DNA of 64,000 bases from a virus, in the IMG/VR virus record IMGVR_UViG_3300031920_000373, positions 1-64,000 of that record. The stretch is one strand, 5' to 3'. The translations under genes were made by a program, and so were the position numbers. Below are positions 1-8,602 of this stretch, in pieces. A model generated the notes under the pieces. That model did no database searches, had not been told where the DNA came from, and saw only the letters and a list, made by a program, of their open reading frames with translations. Positions within the stretch are counted from its first letter, which is position 1, and each line of letters starts with the position of its first letter.

Positions 1-2068
1 TGATAGTTCCATTCCATCCATATACTTCATTTGGAACAATTATTGATCCTCTGGGAATATACGGAACCTTCATTCCACCTAAATGATTAGGATTGGGTTG
101 TTCTCCGTTTGCTTCAAATCCATATGTAACTGCCCATGGCTTAGAGGAACCCCAGTCAAAACTTCTGAGCAATCTCCATGATCGGGGCACTTTAAACGTA
201 GGCAATATATGAACGTCTTTATCCCATACGTCAGTGAAGAACCCGCCAATAATAAGATCCCATGATCCGTCTATCCAGGCTGATCTAAGCATTTTATCAT
301 CCTTGGTCAATTCAAATATCTTGGCCATATAGAATGGATCAGCTTTCATTAAGGATTTATTCTCTGAGGCATATGACTGGATATGGGTTCTTGTAATAGT
401 GAGTGTTTTGGTAATATCGTCACCATTCTCATCAGGATATGTTACTTCAACATCCTCTTTTACTATTTCCTCTGGTCTGCCTTTATCAATGAATCTTGCT
501 TTTACCCATTGATGTCCCGGTCCAGAGGGATTACAGGTTGATCTATATTTTCGAGGAATGCCAGCATTAGATGATCTGTTACAGGACATTAATTTCAGAT
601 ACAAATTAGGGAAAGGATGATTCGTTAACTCCTCCCATCCGATCCATGGATACTCATGTCCATGGTATTGTTCGTAGTCATCGAGTACCCGAGCATAGTT
701 AAGCCATAAAGTCTCCCCGTCCTCGAAAGTCCATATTTTCTTTTGGTTGTTGAATTTGGCAGAGGGGAAGATACGCGGTATCCACTTCTTAGTTTTCGTG
801 ATAACATCCCCCAATTCTGTTGTCGCCTCTCGTAAGAGGAGTCCTTTATAGTCAATTCCATGTCCCATTCCCACTTCTTGTAAATAATCCATTATAAGAA
901 CATCTGTATTATGGGTTACTATAAAATCCTTTGTAATAAACAATCTATTGGGATTATTTACAAGAATACATATTGTTTTCTTTTTATCCTTAAGTTTATT
1001 AATTGAAGTGACTGTTCTTACAAGTCTGCCATGCACAAAATTTTTATTGTAGACCCTTGCTTTTTTCCTTTTTAATCGAAAAAGATCAACTTTATTTGGA
1101 AATTGAATATACAGTTCATATGCTGTTTTTCCCTCTTTAATTTCCTCTTTGTATGTGTATCTTGGAAAAATTTCTGAAATTGTGCCCCATCCCCCCAAAC
1201 TCAATACAAGGGCTCTAACATCCCTCACTAATTGCTTACTTACTGAAGTATAAAAACAAGATCCATCTTTTCCCGCGTATCCATCCGTATCCATCAAACC
1301 TTGTAAAAGAGCTTTTCTTTCCTCTATGGTGCCTCTTAACAATCTAAGAGGTATAAACTTAGTATGAGAATAGGTGCCCCTTAATCCTAATTTATTTATT
1401 TGTTCTGCTATATCTGAATTAGTGGAAAAAGAACACTCATCAGTATATCCTTTATAAGAATGAAGAACTGCTCCTTTTCCCATAAGATGATCAATTATTT
1501 CTTTATCTCCAGATGTTATCCTTGTCTCTGCTTTAGACACATTGCCATCACCAAGAATCAGTCCTATTATATATGCATCGAATTTGCTTTTCCAATTCTG
1601 TTGATACTTAATAGGATCAGGGCAGGGGATTAAAGGACGTTTATCCGGATATTTTTGTATTAACTTATATAAATCCTCTGTTCTATGAATACTTCCATAA
1701 AAATTCAAAGGAGTGAATTTTCTAATAGTATCTCCTTTAATTCTATTTGCAATTTTTGCAAACCATAAATGATCTTCATCACAGTCTATTGAAGCACCAT
1801 CAGAAAAAGATAACCTATACATTTGCTGTTTACTTCTATCAAATGTTTGAATAACAGATTGAGATGTTCCATCAGGATTTGAAATTACTGATCCTGTTTT
1901 TAATTCTCCAATAGTGGTCCACCCTCTTGGCGTCAGTACTTTTTCTTCTGGAAGTAAACCTTTGCCCCCGCCTCTGTTTCCGTGCAAAAGGGTCTCCCAC
2001 ACAGGGCAGGACATAAATCTATTTTGGGATCCGGGATAAGGACTCCATATCTCTTTACGATCAACCAT
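1..2068 (-). CDS. terL: Terminase large subunit (TerL), intein-containing, partial
   Basis: This is the ATPase/nuclease motor that packages phage DNA into proheads. The frame opens at an ATG at 2068 and runs off the left edge, so the C-terminus is missing. After removal of an in-frame intein the protein shows Walker A GNRGGGKT (spliced residues 30-37), Walker B in WIGWEE, a coupling motif STCNPSGPGHQW and the first RNase H-like nuclease motif FDWGSSKPW. The start overlaps the upstream stop by eight bases, which supports this ATG. It is the last visible gene of the leftward terminase operon. The family call is firm; the packaging strategy (cos or pac) cannot be read from it. Confidence 0.95.
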   Translation of the reverse strand, partial: MVDRKEIWSPYPGSQNRFMSCPVWETLLHGNRGGGKGLLPEEKVLTPRGWTTIGELKTGSVISNPDGTSQSVIQTFDRSKQQMYRLSFSDGASIDCDEDHLWFAKIANRIKGDTIRKFTPLNFYGSIHRTEDLYKLIQKYPDKRPLIPCPDPIKYQQNWKSKFDAYIIGLILGDGNVSKAETRITSGDKEIIDHLMGKGAVLHSYKGYTDECSFSTNSDIAEQINKLGLRGTYSHTKFIPLRLLRGTIEERKALLQGLMDTDGYAGKDGSCFYTSVSKQLVRDVRALVLSLGGWGTISEIFPRYTYKEEIKEGKTAYELYIQFPNKVDLFRLKRKKARVYNKNFVHGRLVRTVTSINKLKDKKKTICILVNNPNRLFITKDFIVTHNTDVLIMDYLQEVGMGHGIDYKGLLLREATTELGDVITKTKKWIPRIFPSAKFNNQKKIWTFEDGETLWLNYARVLDDYEQYHGHEYPWIGWEELTNHPFPNLYLKLMSCNRSSNAGIPRKYRSTCNPSGPGHQWVKARFIDKGRPEEIVKEDVEVTYPDENGDDITKTLTITRTHIQSYASENKSLMKADPFYMAKIFELTKDDKMLRSAWIDGSWDLIIGGFFTDVWDKDVHILPTFKVPRSWRLLRSFDWGSSKPWAVTYGFEANGEQPNPNHLGGMKVPYIPRGSIIVPNEVYGWNGTI
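908..1960 (-). other. Class 3-type intein with LAGLIDADG domain inside TerL
   Basis: A 351-residue in-frame insertion splits the TerL Walker A motif between GGGK and T. It begins with Gly-Leu-Leu instead of Cys or Ser, followed by the block A-like VLTPRGWTTIGEL. Block B reads DEDHLW, giving His at B:10 and Trp at B:12. Block F has a Cys in TICILVNNP and the C-terminus is VTHN followed by Thr+1. Trp, Cys and Thr at these places are the WCT signature of class 3 inteins, which use the block F Cys as first nucleophile. Homing-endonuclease helices are visible as YIIGLILGDG and LLQGLMDTDG. Splicing activity is inferred from intact motifs. Confidence 0.9.
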
Positions 2069-2561
2069 ACATTCTATCCTCACGCACTACTCCACAGAAA
2101 TTCTTTTTCCGGGGAACGTCCAATTCAATTATATTATTCAGTTTATCAGTTCCTACCAGTTTGCTGAACATCTTCTTCCTTTCCTCAGGAGTGTGTGTGT
2201 ACCATTCTTTCTTACGGCCCGCTCCTCGTTTGGCAAGAATCCTTTCTCTTTCCTCTCCTTCAAGAGATAGTTGATACTGCCTTGATAGATATTGTCTATA
2301 TTTCTTTTCTTCCCTGCCCTCATCCGTCTCAAAGAACCTCTTCCTTCCTATTGACTGACGGAGATATTTTAACTCTGCATCCTCTTCTTTCCTCTGAGCA
2401 TAGAATATTTTCATACTGGCAGATATCTTGTCAGAATAAGCCTTTTTCTCTGCTTCCGTACGTGTCCTGTGCCACATACTCTGGTTGGGATGAGATCCCT
2501 TCTTGCCCTTGTCTATTCTGACTTTTTTAATGGGAATTTTCTTTAGAAAGGAAAATAGCAT
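2061..2561 (-). CDS. Hypothetical basic protein between TerS and TerL
   Basis: A 166-residue, strongly charged, Lys/Arg/Glu-rich protein of unknown function. It lies directly between the two terminase genes, four bases after the small subunit gene and overlapping the TerL start. The segment from about residue 20 to 60 (KGSHPNQSMWHRT, then TEAEKKAYSDKISASMK) resembles the NUMOD3-type DNA-binding repeats of homing endonucleases, but no HNH or GIY-YIG catalytic core follows. It could be a decayed endonuclease or a packaging accessory factor. The frame is real by position; the function is not known. Confidence 0.7.
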   Translation of the reverse strand: MLFSFLKKIPIKKVRIDKGKKGSHPNQSMWHRTRTEAEKKAYSDKISASMKIFYAQRKEEDAELKYLRQSIGRKRFFETDEGREEKKYRQYLSRQYQLSLEGEERERILAKRGAGRKKEWYTHTPEERKKMFSKLVGTDKLNNIIELDVPRKKNFCGVVREDRMYG

Positions 2562-2564
2562 AGT

Positions 2565-3206
2565 TTAATCCTTTTTAACTCCACTGGCTTCCCATTCATC
2601 CATTGACTGTTTAGTAGGTACTACAAGTACTCCGCATGTATTCATATTAAGATTCTTGGTTTCCACTTTATCAGCATAACCAAGTTTATTGCCAGTCAAG
2701 AATTTGAATAAGGATGTATTGAAGTTCCGTTGATCAAGTCCTGTCTTACCTTTCTGCAACCACCAACTTTCATGCAATGCTTGTCCTATCTCATATGCAA
2801 GACTGAACTCCTCGTATTGATCTGCCCATCCTCGTAAAGTGCCTACCCCAACGCCTATTTCTGCCGCAATCTCCACGTCACTCATACCTTGCCTACTTAA
2901 ATCAATCATCTGTAAAGGATGGATACCTGGATTGAACTTTATGGAATGGCCCTTAACTGCAAGGTACAACTGAGTGGCTTCAGGACTTAAAACGTTTGTA
3001 AGGTCTCGCTCACCACCATGCAGTTTACAGAGTTGCCCATTTCCAATGGCGTTCCGAGTACAACGAATACCCCCTTCATGGTAATGGCACTTCTCCTTGA
3101 CGTATATCTTTTTCCGTTTTAATTTCCGTTTAACCAAAGGCTTTTTGGCTTCCTCTATCTTTTTCTTCTTAACCTTGATTATACGATATTTGGCTCGGGT
3201 GTTCAT
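2565..3206 (-). CDS. terS: Terminase small subunit (TerS)
   Basis: Small terminase subunits recognise the packaging site and load the large subunit. This 213-residue protein has a basic N-terminus and a zinc-type knuckle (Cys40, Cys49, Cys60, His63 in CKLHGG). A helix-turn-helix near residues 105-130 contains MSDVEIAAEIGVGVGTLRGW. A C-terminal segment (QALHESWWLQKGKTG, then FKFLTGNKLGYADK) matches the layout of gp3-type DNA-packaging small subunits. Position two genes upstream of TerL in the same operon supports the call. The N-terminal zinc knuckle is an addition to the usual family layout. Confidence 0.8.
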   Translation of the reverse strand: MNTRAKYRIIKVKKKKIEEAKKPLVKRKLKRKKIYVKEKCHYHEGGIRCTRNAIGNGQLCKLHGGERDLTNVLSPEATQLYLAVKGHSIKFNPGIHPLQMIDLSRQGMSDVEIAAEIGVGVGTLRGWADQYEEFSLAYEIGQALHESWWLQKGKTGLDQRNFNTSLFKFLTGNKLGYADKVETKNLNMNTCGVLVVPTKQSMDEWEASGVKKD

Positions 3207-3208
3207 TC

Positions 3209-3424
3209 CTATTCTCCCTTAACCATATAGGAATATTCACAAAAATACTGAACCCTGTAGGCTTTTGGAATTGGAAATTCAGGAGAGCCTTCAAAACACT
3301 TAACGCATATAGCGGTAATGTTAATTTTCCTTTTCGCTGTATCGAATTTCAACAACTGCCCAATAAAGGTATCGACTTTCTTCTTTGCCGCTTTTTCTGT
3401 TGGTCCGTAAAAATAGACTTTCAT
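3209..3424 (-). CDS. Hypothetical protein, terminase operon
   Basis: A 71-residue protein without a recognised domain, with two isolated cysteines in TAICVKCFEG. It ends two bases before the TerS start and overlaps the preceding gene by four bases, so it is translationally coupled within the leftward operon. Confidence 0.65.
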   Translation of the reverse strand: MKVYFYGPTEKAAKKKVDTFIGQLLKFDTAKRKINITAICVKCFEGSPEFPIPKAYRVQYFCEYSYMVKGE

Positions 3425-3798
3425 ATTTCCTCCTTAACAAGGTACTCACAGGTTATTTCGTATTGTTTCTTAAAAGGATTATCCCTCCAAACTACCCATG
3501 TAGTTGTGGTTTGAATCAGCATCCGTCCTTTTAAATATAAATAAAGATTAAGCCCGTTCACCATAAATAACTCTGAATCATCATACGCATCACCTAATTG
3601 ATCTATACAGGCAATCGTCATGGGACAAATATGAATGTTATGAACAAAAATACCTTTATTATCTCCCATAACACATCTATTAACATAGATGAACTCATCC
3701 TTCCTTGGATCTAATTGTTTAATCAGTTCGGAAACCTTTTTCTCAACAAAGATGTCTACTTCCTCTTTGGTCAAGTTTTCGTGGTTTTCTGATTTCAT
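3421..3798 (-). CDS. Hypothetical protein, terminase operon
   Basis: A 125-residue protein of mixed composition with no motif I can assign. It overlaps both neighbours by four bases (ATGA-type junctions), the normal sign of a real gene in this operon. Confidence 0.65.
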   Translation of the reverse strand: MKSENHENLTKEEVDIFVEKKVSELIKQLDPRKDEFIYVNRCVMGDNKGIFVHNIHICPMTIACIDQLGDAYDDSELFMVNGLNLYLYLKGRMLIQTTTTWVVWRDNPFKKQYEITCEYLVKEEI

Positions 3799-4064
3799 AA
3801 TGTCTCCCTCTTCTGAGAATGTTCAATTCCTTTCTCGTACCAAATTTTGTGCATGGATCTTACTGTCCCACCACAATTACTGCATTTATATATCCTACTC
3901 ATGAAGGGACTTTTGATTGGTTCAAAGATATGGTAAGAACAACTATCCAATAATTTATTATTTTCAATGACACCTTTTGCAATGTCCTTTATGGCATCCT
4001 TAGATAAACCACTTATTTTGGACAATGCGTCATACCCTGTATTCTTCTTTTTTAGTTTAGGCAT
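3795..4064 (-). CDS. Hypothetical protein with one CxxC knuckle
   Basis: An 89-residue protein. I prefer the ATG at 4064 (MPKLKKKNTGYD) over an in-frame GTG at 4082, because AGGG lies just upstream and the ATG overlaps the stop of the preceding small gene. A single CSNCGG knuckle near the C-terminus could be half of a zinc site. Function unknown. Confidence 0.6.
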   Translation of the reverse strand: MPKLKKKNTGYDALSKISGLSKDAIKDIAKGVIENNKLLDSCSYHIFEPIKSPFMSRIYKCSNCGGTVRSMHKIWYEKGIEHSQKRETL

Positions 4065-4200
4065 CGGTATCCCTATATTCACAGGTTATAGTATAAAAAC
4101 CTGATGAAATGCATTGCATGGAACTTACACTTACTAATTGTCCTGAAGATAGACTGGACACAAAATTGTCAAGTTCCTCTTCCAGATCATCTATGGCCAT
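4057..4200 (-). CDS. Small hypothetical protein (47 aa)
   Basis: A short frame with an acidic N-terminus (MAIDDLEEELDNF). Its stop overlaps the ATG of the next gene and it fills a gap in a gene-dense operon. The ribosome site (AAAGAG) is weak. Function unknown. Confidence 0.45.
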   Translation of the reverse strand: MAIDDLEEELDNFVSSLSSGQLVSVSSMQCISSGFYTITCEYRDTDA

Positions 4201-4224
4201 TGCTTTGAACTCTTTAATTTTCCA

Positions 4225-4383
4225 TTAAAAAATCACTAACTGTTCGTCTTCAACACCTATGATTATATCCTGATTAATATCCATCACTCCAGCACTGATA
4301 TCAATGCAATCTATTTCAGGATCTTGTACGTCATTGTTTTCCAATACTTCATCAACCATTATTTTAAATTCTGACCATTTCAT
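4225..4383 (-). CDS. Small acidic hypothetical protein (52 aa)
   Basis: It begins MKWSEFKIMVDEVLEN behind a good GGAG ribosome site. It is acidic, without transmembrane segment or cysteine pairs. It fills the gap between two leftward genes. Function unknown. Confidence 0.5.
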   Translation of the reverse strand: MKWSEFKIMVDEVLENNDVQDPEIDCIDISAGVMDINQDIIIGVEDEQLVIF

Positions 4384-4414
4384 ATTATCTCCAGTTATCT
4401 TCGGTTATCTTCTT

Positions 4415-4996
4415 TTACGCCTTTGTATGGCTCATTATCATCTGGTAAATAGAGTGATCTTCCATTTCAAGTGCATCCTCTATCATAAGCTCGGTAACAA
4501 AATCAGATAATCCTTTACCTGTATCGTGATCCCAATCATTAAGGCTCCTGTATACAAAACGTGTTACCATTTCCTTTATGGTATCCTCTTTGACAGGCAG
4601 TCCTTCTTCAATCAAGCTCACTACCTGTTCGGGATCTGATTTAAGAGGTGTTCTGTATAGTATCCATATAGCAATGATATTCTTCTTTATGGTCAAAGAT
4701 GTTACAATGCCTCTTGGTAGACGGACTGATATTTTGATATGTTGGGAAGTGGGCAAGGACTTAACAAGAGTGCTTTGAACAGTGGAGCCGGTGGAGCCCG
4801 TGGAGCCCTGAAGGTCTGGTGGTGCGGAGTCTTGATTGTATTGCTCCTTGAAACCCTTTTTATAGTCCGACTGTTCTGGGACAGGTGAAGTGGCAATGGT
4901 CTTAACAATGGTCTTAACAACCTTCTTACGGTTGTTTGCACGGCTGACTGGGTTTTGGAATTCAAACTTGTTTTGGAGATTGTTGATACTGTTCAT
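4415..4996 (-). CDS. Hypothetical protein, first gene of leftward operon
   Basis: A 193-residue protein with a disordered basic N-terminal half, including a Gly-Ser-Thr repeat (GSTGSTGST) near residue 68. The more structured C-terminal half looks like a small alpha-helical domain (SLIEEGLPVKEDTIKEMV). It has an AAGGAAGGG ribosome site and a sigma70-like promoter 45-70 bases upstream, so it opens the terminase operon. No family recognised; a DNA-binding regulator is possible but unproven. Confidence 0.65.
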   Translation of the reverse strand: MNSINNLQNKFEFQNPVSRANNRKKVVKTIVKTIATSPVPEQSDYKKGFKEQYNQDSAPPDLQGSTGSTGSTVQSTLVKSLPTSQHIKISVRLPRGIVTSLTIKKNIIAIWILYRTPLKSDPEQVVSLIEEGLPVKEDTIKEMVTRFVYRSLNDWDHDTGKGLSDFVTELMIEDALEMEDHSIYQMIMSHTKA

Positions 4997-5038
4997 AGGT
5001 GCCCTTCCTTGTTAGTTGTGTCTGGTCATACAATACAT

Positions 5039-5067
5039 AAGATAGACGGCTTTAATTGGTTTGTCAA
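5039..5067 (-). promoter_or_regulatory. Leftward sigma70-like promoter of the terminase operon
   Basis: Read on the minus strand there is TTGACA, a 17-base spacer and TATCTT, about 45 bases before the ATG at 4996. It is the only strong -35/-10 pair I see facing left in the divergent region. Confidence 0.6.
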
Positions 5068-5310
5068 GAACTTTTTTATAATCATACTACGCAGGGGTCC
5101 AATTCAGTATAGCGAAATAGGCGCGGTACAGAGGTCGGGATACAGCTTTCAGTATTCAGTGGTTCAGTGTGGAGTGGTTGCGGGGTTCAGTACTACATGG
5201 GACGGGATCTTATGATACTACTTAGGGGTTGGTAAATATTTATGATGTGAGAAAGGGCCCCCTGCCATTTTCAGAAAAGGGGTTCCCGCCGCCTTTGGTG
5301 ATATCATTGT

Positions 5311-5630
5311 TATCCTCAGTGAACAACCGTGGCAGGATGTATATATCGTTGGCAGGATGTATACATTGTTTGCCTAATAATAACAATGTTCTGCCCATGA
5401 TAACAATGTTTATTCTCCTATAACGTTGTTCTGCCTATGATGCATGTGTTTATCCTATGATAACATTGTTTAGCCTATAGTTACATTGTTTAACCTATGA
5501 TAACATTGTTCATCCTATGAGGCATACGTGTAGCCTACGCCACTCATGTATAGCCTATGAGGCATACGTGTAGCCCATGATAACATTGTTATTGTATAGT
5601 GAACGCCGTTCGGTAGGTGATAGTGTTGTT
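5311..5630. repeat. Array of sixteen 20-bp direct repeats (iteron-like)
   Basis: Sixteen head-to-tail units keep an exact 20-base period, with consensus near TAGCCTATGATAACATTGTT. Most units end in ATTGTT or a close variant, and some carry GGCATACGTG instead. There are no spacers between units. A 20-base period puts successive sites on the same helix face, as expected for cooperative binding of a replication initiator, partition protein or repressor. No open frame of convincing quality crosses it. Confidence 0.85.
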
Positions 5631-6907
5631 ATTACGATATAAACAAGGATCTACGATATGAATGGCATACCATCCTGTGTGGGCGTCTATGCAAGTACCG
5701 TGCTAAGGCGTATATTTCCTGCCCTTGATATAAGACGCTTTATGGGTGATATAAGAGCGGTATATGAGGGACAGGACCACTCACCCAGGCAAAGTCTGAA
5801 TCTCAATATTCGGTTTTTATCCTATGATATCGGTACTTTATATAGGCAGGTTTAGTATAGGCTTATATATCGGTAGGTTACAGTGATTTAGGCAAAGTCA
5901 AGGAAATAATGCGGTTTCTATCATATGGCTGAATATTTGTGGCCGGACTTATATCAAGGCAGACTTATATTGTTAGGCAGGCATAACTATAAGGCGAGGA
6001 CGGATGTGGCAGATATCGAGGCACGGACTGAGGCAGATATGATCCGGCATATTTGAGTCAATCAAACGACAATAAAACGCCGTACAAGACAAATCCTTGC
6101 TGTTTTTACGCTGTTTTAGTGTATTGCGTATATAATCGCCGGCATTTGATATAAACAGCGTTTAAATAGCACTAAAAACGATTATTAATGAATATGGCGC
6201 GGATATTGCTTAAAATAACAATGTTATCGGTAAAAAAACAATGTTAATTAGGCAAAACAGCGTTATTTGCACTCCAATAGCGGTATTTCAACATTTATTT
6301 TGCCCTGTAAATAGCCGTATTCATTACATTATTTGAGAAAACGCCGCAAATCGCCGCATATGTATGCTAATATTATGTATTATTATGTATTATTATGTAT
6401 AAAGCAATTGACAGTGCCTATTCATGGCACTCTTGACTGATAATTTATTTTCATTTATCTTTCAGGGTGGGCACTAATTGCCTATCATGGGCACTTAATT
6501 GCCTATAACGGAGTTTTACTGCTATCCGGTTCTATTATAGATTGAAATCGAACAACAAACGGGACGGCGCATCTGGCGCAACAGGCAACAAAGTAAACGC
6601 CGACGCAGGCAACAACATGCACCGCATATGAGGCAGCGGGTTATGATCTTTGAAAATTTGTAAAATCGGACGTAAAGGCGGGACGCCATTTGGGATGCTC
6701 GGAAGAGTTCTTAAAAATCAAGGAAAGTGGTTGATCCAGGAAAACAAGCCAGTCCGTAGGTGCTATATAGAATCGAAGGAAGGTAGGCGCCTTGAAGGAA
6801 CATAAAAAAAGATTAATTACAAAAACGTAGGTTTTAAGGAAAAGGTTAAAATAGGACTTAAAGCGTAGGTTTTTGTGCTTAATAACTGATAAAAAAGGAG
6901 ATTTAAA
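5631..6907. other. Non-coding control region right of the repeat array
   Basis: I see no supportable gene here. It contains scattered GCCTAT/ATAGGC motifs, two inverted copies of the repeat core (AACAATGTT) near 6217-6254, three perfect tandem TATTATGTAT units at 6371-6400 and two GGGCAC..AATTGCCTAT repeats at 6469 and 6489. An imperfect palindrome built on CGCTGTTT/AAACAGCG lies around 6100-6160. A possible rightward promoter is TTGACT/17/TATCTT at 6433-6461. From 6541 to 6890 only short non-conserved frames occur. Confidence 0.6.
6371..6400. repeat. AT-rich tandem 10-mers, possible unwinding element
   Basis: TATTATGTAT is repeated three times without change, about 740 bases right of the 20-bp array. 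AT-rich tandem repeats beside iterons are the usual form of a DNA unwinding element; the role is inferred. Confidence 0.5.
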
Positions 6908-6994
6908 ATGAATTTATGCAAATTGATAGGATACGGACTTGTTTGGGGAACGGCAGTAAACGTGGCAATTATTTTGATTCTGGCTGGGATGTAA
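6908..6994 (+). CDS. Very small membrane protein (28 aa)
   Basis: A strong AAAAAAGGAG site precedes the ATG. The product MNLCKLIGYGLVWGTAVNVA continues into a hydrophobic end, so almost the whole protein is one membrane segment. Function unknown; it is the first rightward gene. Confidence 0.5.
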   Translation: MNLCKLIGYGLVWGTAVNVAIILILAGM

Positions 6995-7256
6995 TACAAG
7001 AAATTCAGGAGAACATGAGAAAAAATGGCTATTTTTAGCCCAATCCATGTCGACCAAAGGCAGAGTAAGCGATCCAGCAGAGTATAGCCTAATAGGAAAT
7101 ATTGTAGGATAGGCTTATCTTATATAATCTTATAGCTTTTTTTTAATGAAGGTATAATGAAGGTAGGTTGTATATACAAGGTAGGATGGTAAAGATAATG
7201 AGGATAAGGCGGTCTTGTTCTTAATAGTCATATAATCGAATGAAAAGGAGTAAATC

Positions 7257-7766
7257 ATGGGAAATCTTAAGGATGTTGTAACTGTTGATTGTAAGTCATT
7301 TGGCAAAAAAAGTGCTAATTTTAAAAAATGTTTGACCTGTGAGGATGAGGTGAAGAAGGCCTGCCAGGATGCTTTTATTGCATTAAGTGCCGAAAAAACT
7401 GAAGTAAAAGGAACTGAAGTAAAAGAAATTACCAATAATCAGGAGAATCAAAAGAATCAGGAGATTAAAACAATGAAAAACTTGAAAAATTCCACAAATT
7501 CAACAACTGCCGCAACAAATGCAAAAATTGGAAAAGCCCAGATGGTTAAGGATATGATCTTTAGCCTCGCAAGAAAAGCCGAATATACTCGGAAAGAATT
7601 GGGACAGGCTATTCAAGCTTCCTTTCCTGAGTATAAAAATTCTACTTTGTCCACTTATATCTCTGATTCGTTTAATGTGAAATATGCAGGAGTTACAGGA
7701 TGTGGCGCCCATCGGATGTTGTCATATGTCCAGACTGGCAAGAAAAAAATCATAGTAGTAAGATAA
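7257..7766 (+). CDS. Hypothetical protein, paralogue of the 36518 gene
   Basis: A 169-residue protein with three parts: a Cys-containing N-terminus (CKSFGKKSANFKKCLTC), a low-complexity Asn/Glu/Thr linker, and a C-terminal domain from about residue 95. That domain (TRKELGQAIQASFPE, STLSTYISDSFNVKY) closely matches the C-terminus of the product encoded at 36518 (KKEIVDEVAPKFPD, STISTFVQDCMNVKY). The shared part looks like a small helical, possibly DNA-binding, unit. GGAG precedes the start. Function unknown. Confidence 0.7.
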   Translation: MGNLKDVVTVDCKSFGKKSANFKKCLTCEDEVKKACQDAFIALSAEKTEVKGTEVKEITNNQENQKNQEIKTMKNLKNSTNSTTAATNAKIGKAQMVKDMIFSLARKAEYTRKELGQAIQASFPEYKNSTLSTYISDSFNVKYAGVTGCGAHRMLSYVQTGKKKIIVVR

Positions 7767-7897
7767 AATGAACAGGTGGGAAGGGCGTCGGTTGTGATGG
7801 CGTCCTTCCTCTTAGGTTTCATTGTTTTAAGTGTTTATATGGGTTCTGAAATATTCAGGACGGATATAAGTATTTAAACAATAAAAGGAGATATAAA

Positions 7898-8089
7898 ATG
7901 GAAAAAATAACTATTAAGAAGATCGGTCCCTTTACGGATACGGAATGTCCTAATGGGCAAAAAGAGTACAATATTTCCGGAGCTGAAAAAATTGTAATGG
8001 CTGGATCAGGAACCTGCAGGCGCTGTAAATATTATACTTTTTTACCTCTGGCAGGAGCGGATACTTTCGGTTGTACTTTCAAATCCTAA
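7898..8089 (+). CDS. Small Cys-containing hypothetical protein
   Basis: A 63-residue protein with a CRRCKYY knuckle and a second cysteine near the end, behind an AAAAGGAG site. It may bind one zinc ion; function unknown. Confidence 0.6.
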   Translation: MEKITIKKIGPFTDTECPNGQKEYNISGAEKIVMAGSGTCRRCKYYTFLPLAGADTFGCTFKS

Positions 8090-8122
8090 AACGGATCGTA
8101 ATATCAAGAAAAGGGGGTTGGT

Positions 8123-8272
8123 TTGAGGACATTTTTGGCAATAATTGTGGTGCCTTTCTTGAAAGTATCTGGCTGGAGATTCGGCAAGGATTTCAGGAAT
8201 GCGGATAGTGGTTGGAAGTTGGTTGTTTATTCGTGTATCAATACAGTCCAGGCGAATATCTGGGCAAATTAA
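8123..8272 (+). CDS. Small hypothetical protein with TTG start (49 aa)
   Basis: TTG follows an AAAGGGGG site by five bases. The product (LRTFLAIIVVPFLKVSGWRF at the start) has a hydrophobic N-terminus followed by a polar tail, perhaps a membrane anchor. TTG starts recur in this genome, so the unusual start is acceptable. Confidence 0.45.
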   Translation: MRTFLAIIVVPFLKVSGWRFGKDFRNADSGWKLVVYSCINTVQANIWAN

Positions 8273-8284
8273 AAGGAGATAGAT

Positions 8285-8542
8285 ATGGACCCGAGAATGG
8301 AAGAAATTTACGGAAATCCGGATATCGGAATGGAGTGGATTGGTGAGGCTATTTGTGTGGAACCTGAGATTGAAGTGGAAGAGGATGATTCGGAAAAGGA
8401 TCTTGTTTGTCTGTTTAAAGGGTGTACGCCAATTAATTCCTTGCTTGCAAAAATGCAAGAGGATGCGGAGGCTATGACGGCAGAGGAAAGGGAAGTTTAT
8501 TTTGACGATCTTGACCAGGCCATTGTCCGTCTATGTGATTAA
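8285..8542 (+). CDS. Acidic hypothetical protein
   Basis: An 85-residue strongly acidic protein (EPEIEVEEDDSEKD, MQEDAEAMTAEEREVYFDD). Small acidic phage early proteins often act as DNA mimics or bind host proteins, but nothing specific supports that here. Confidence 0.6.
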   Translation: MDPRMEEIYGNPDIGMEWIGEAICVEPEIEVEEDDSEKDLVCLFKGCTPINSLLAKMQEDAEAMTAEEREVYFDDLDQAIVRLCD

Positions 8543-8602
8543 TTTGATTAAAATCGAAAATGGGTTTAGGAATCCTATTATAAGAAAAGGGGGTTAATTT
8601 TT

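Noticed and set aside
4955-5215. Rightward frame over the start of the leftward operon
   Set aside because: It runs antisense through the leftward promoter and the first leftward gene, without a ribosome site.
5311-5630. CRISPR array
   Set aside because: The 20-bp units are contiguous and divergent, with no spacers between constant repeats, and no cas genes are present.
5229-5855. Short rightward open frames in the repeat region (5229-5423 and 5658-5855)
   Set aside because: No ribosome sites, sequence dominated by the 20-bp repeats or their degenerate extensions, and no protein-like pattern.
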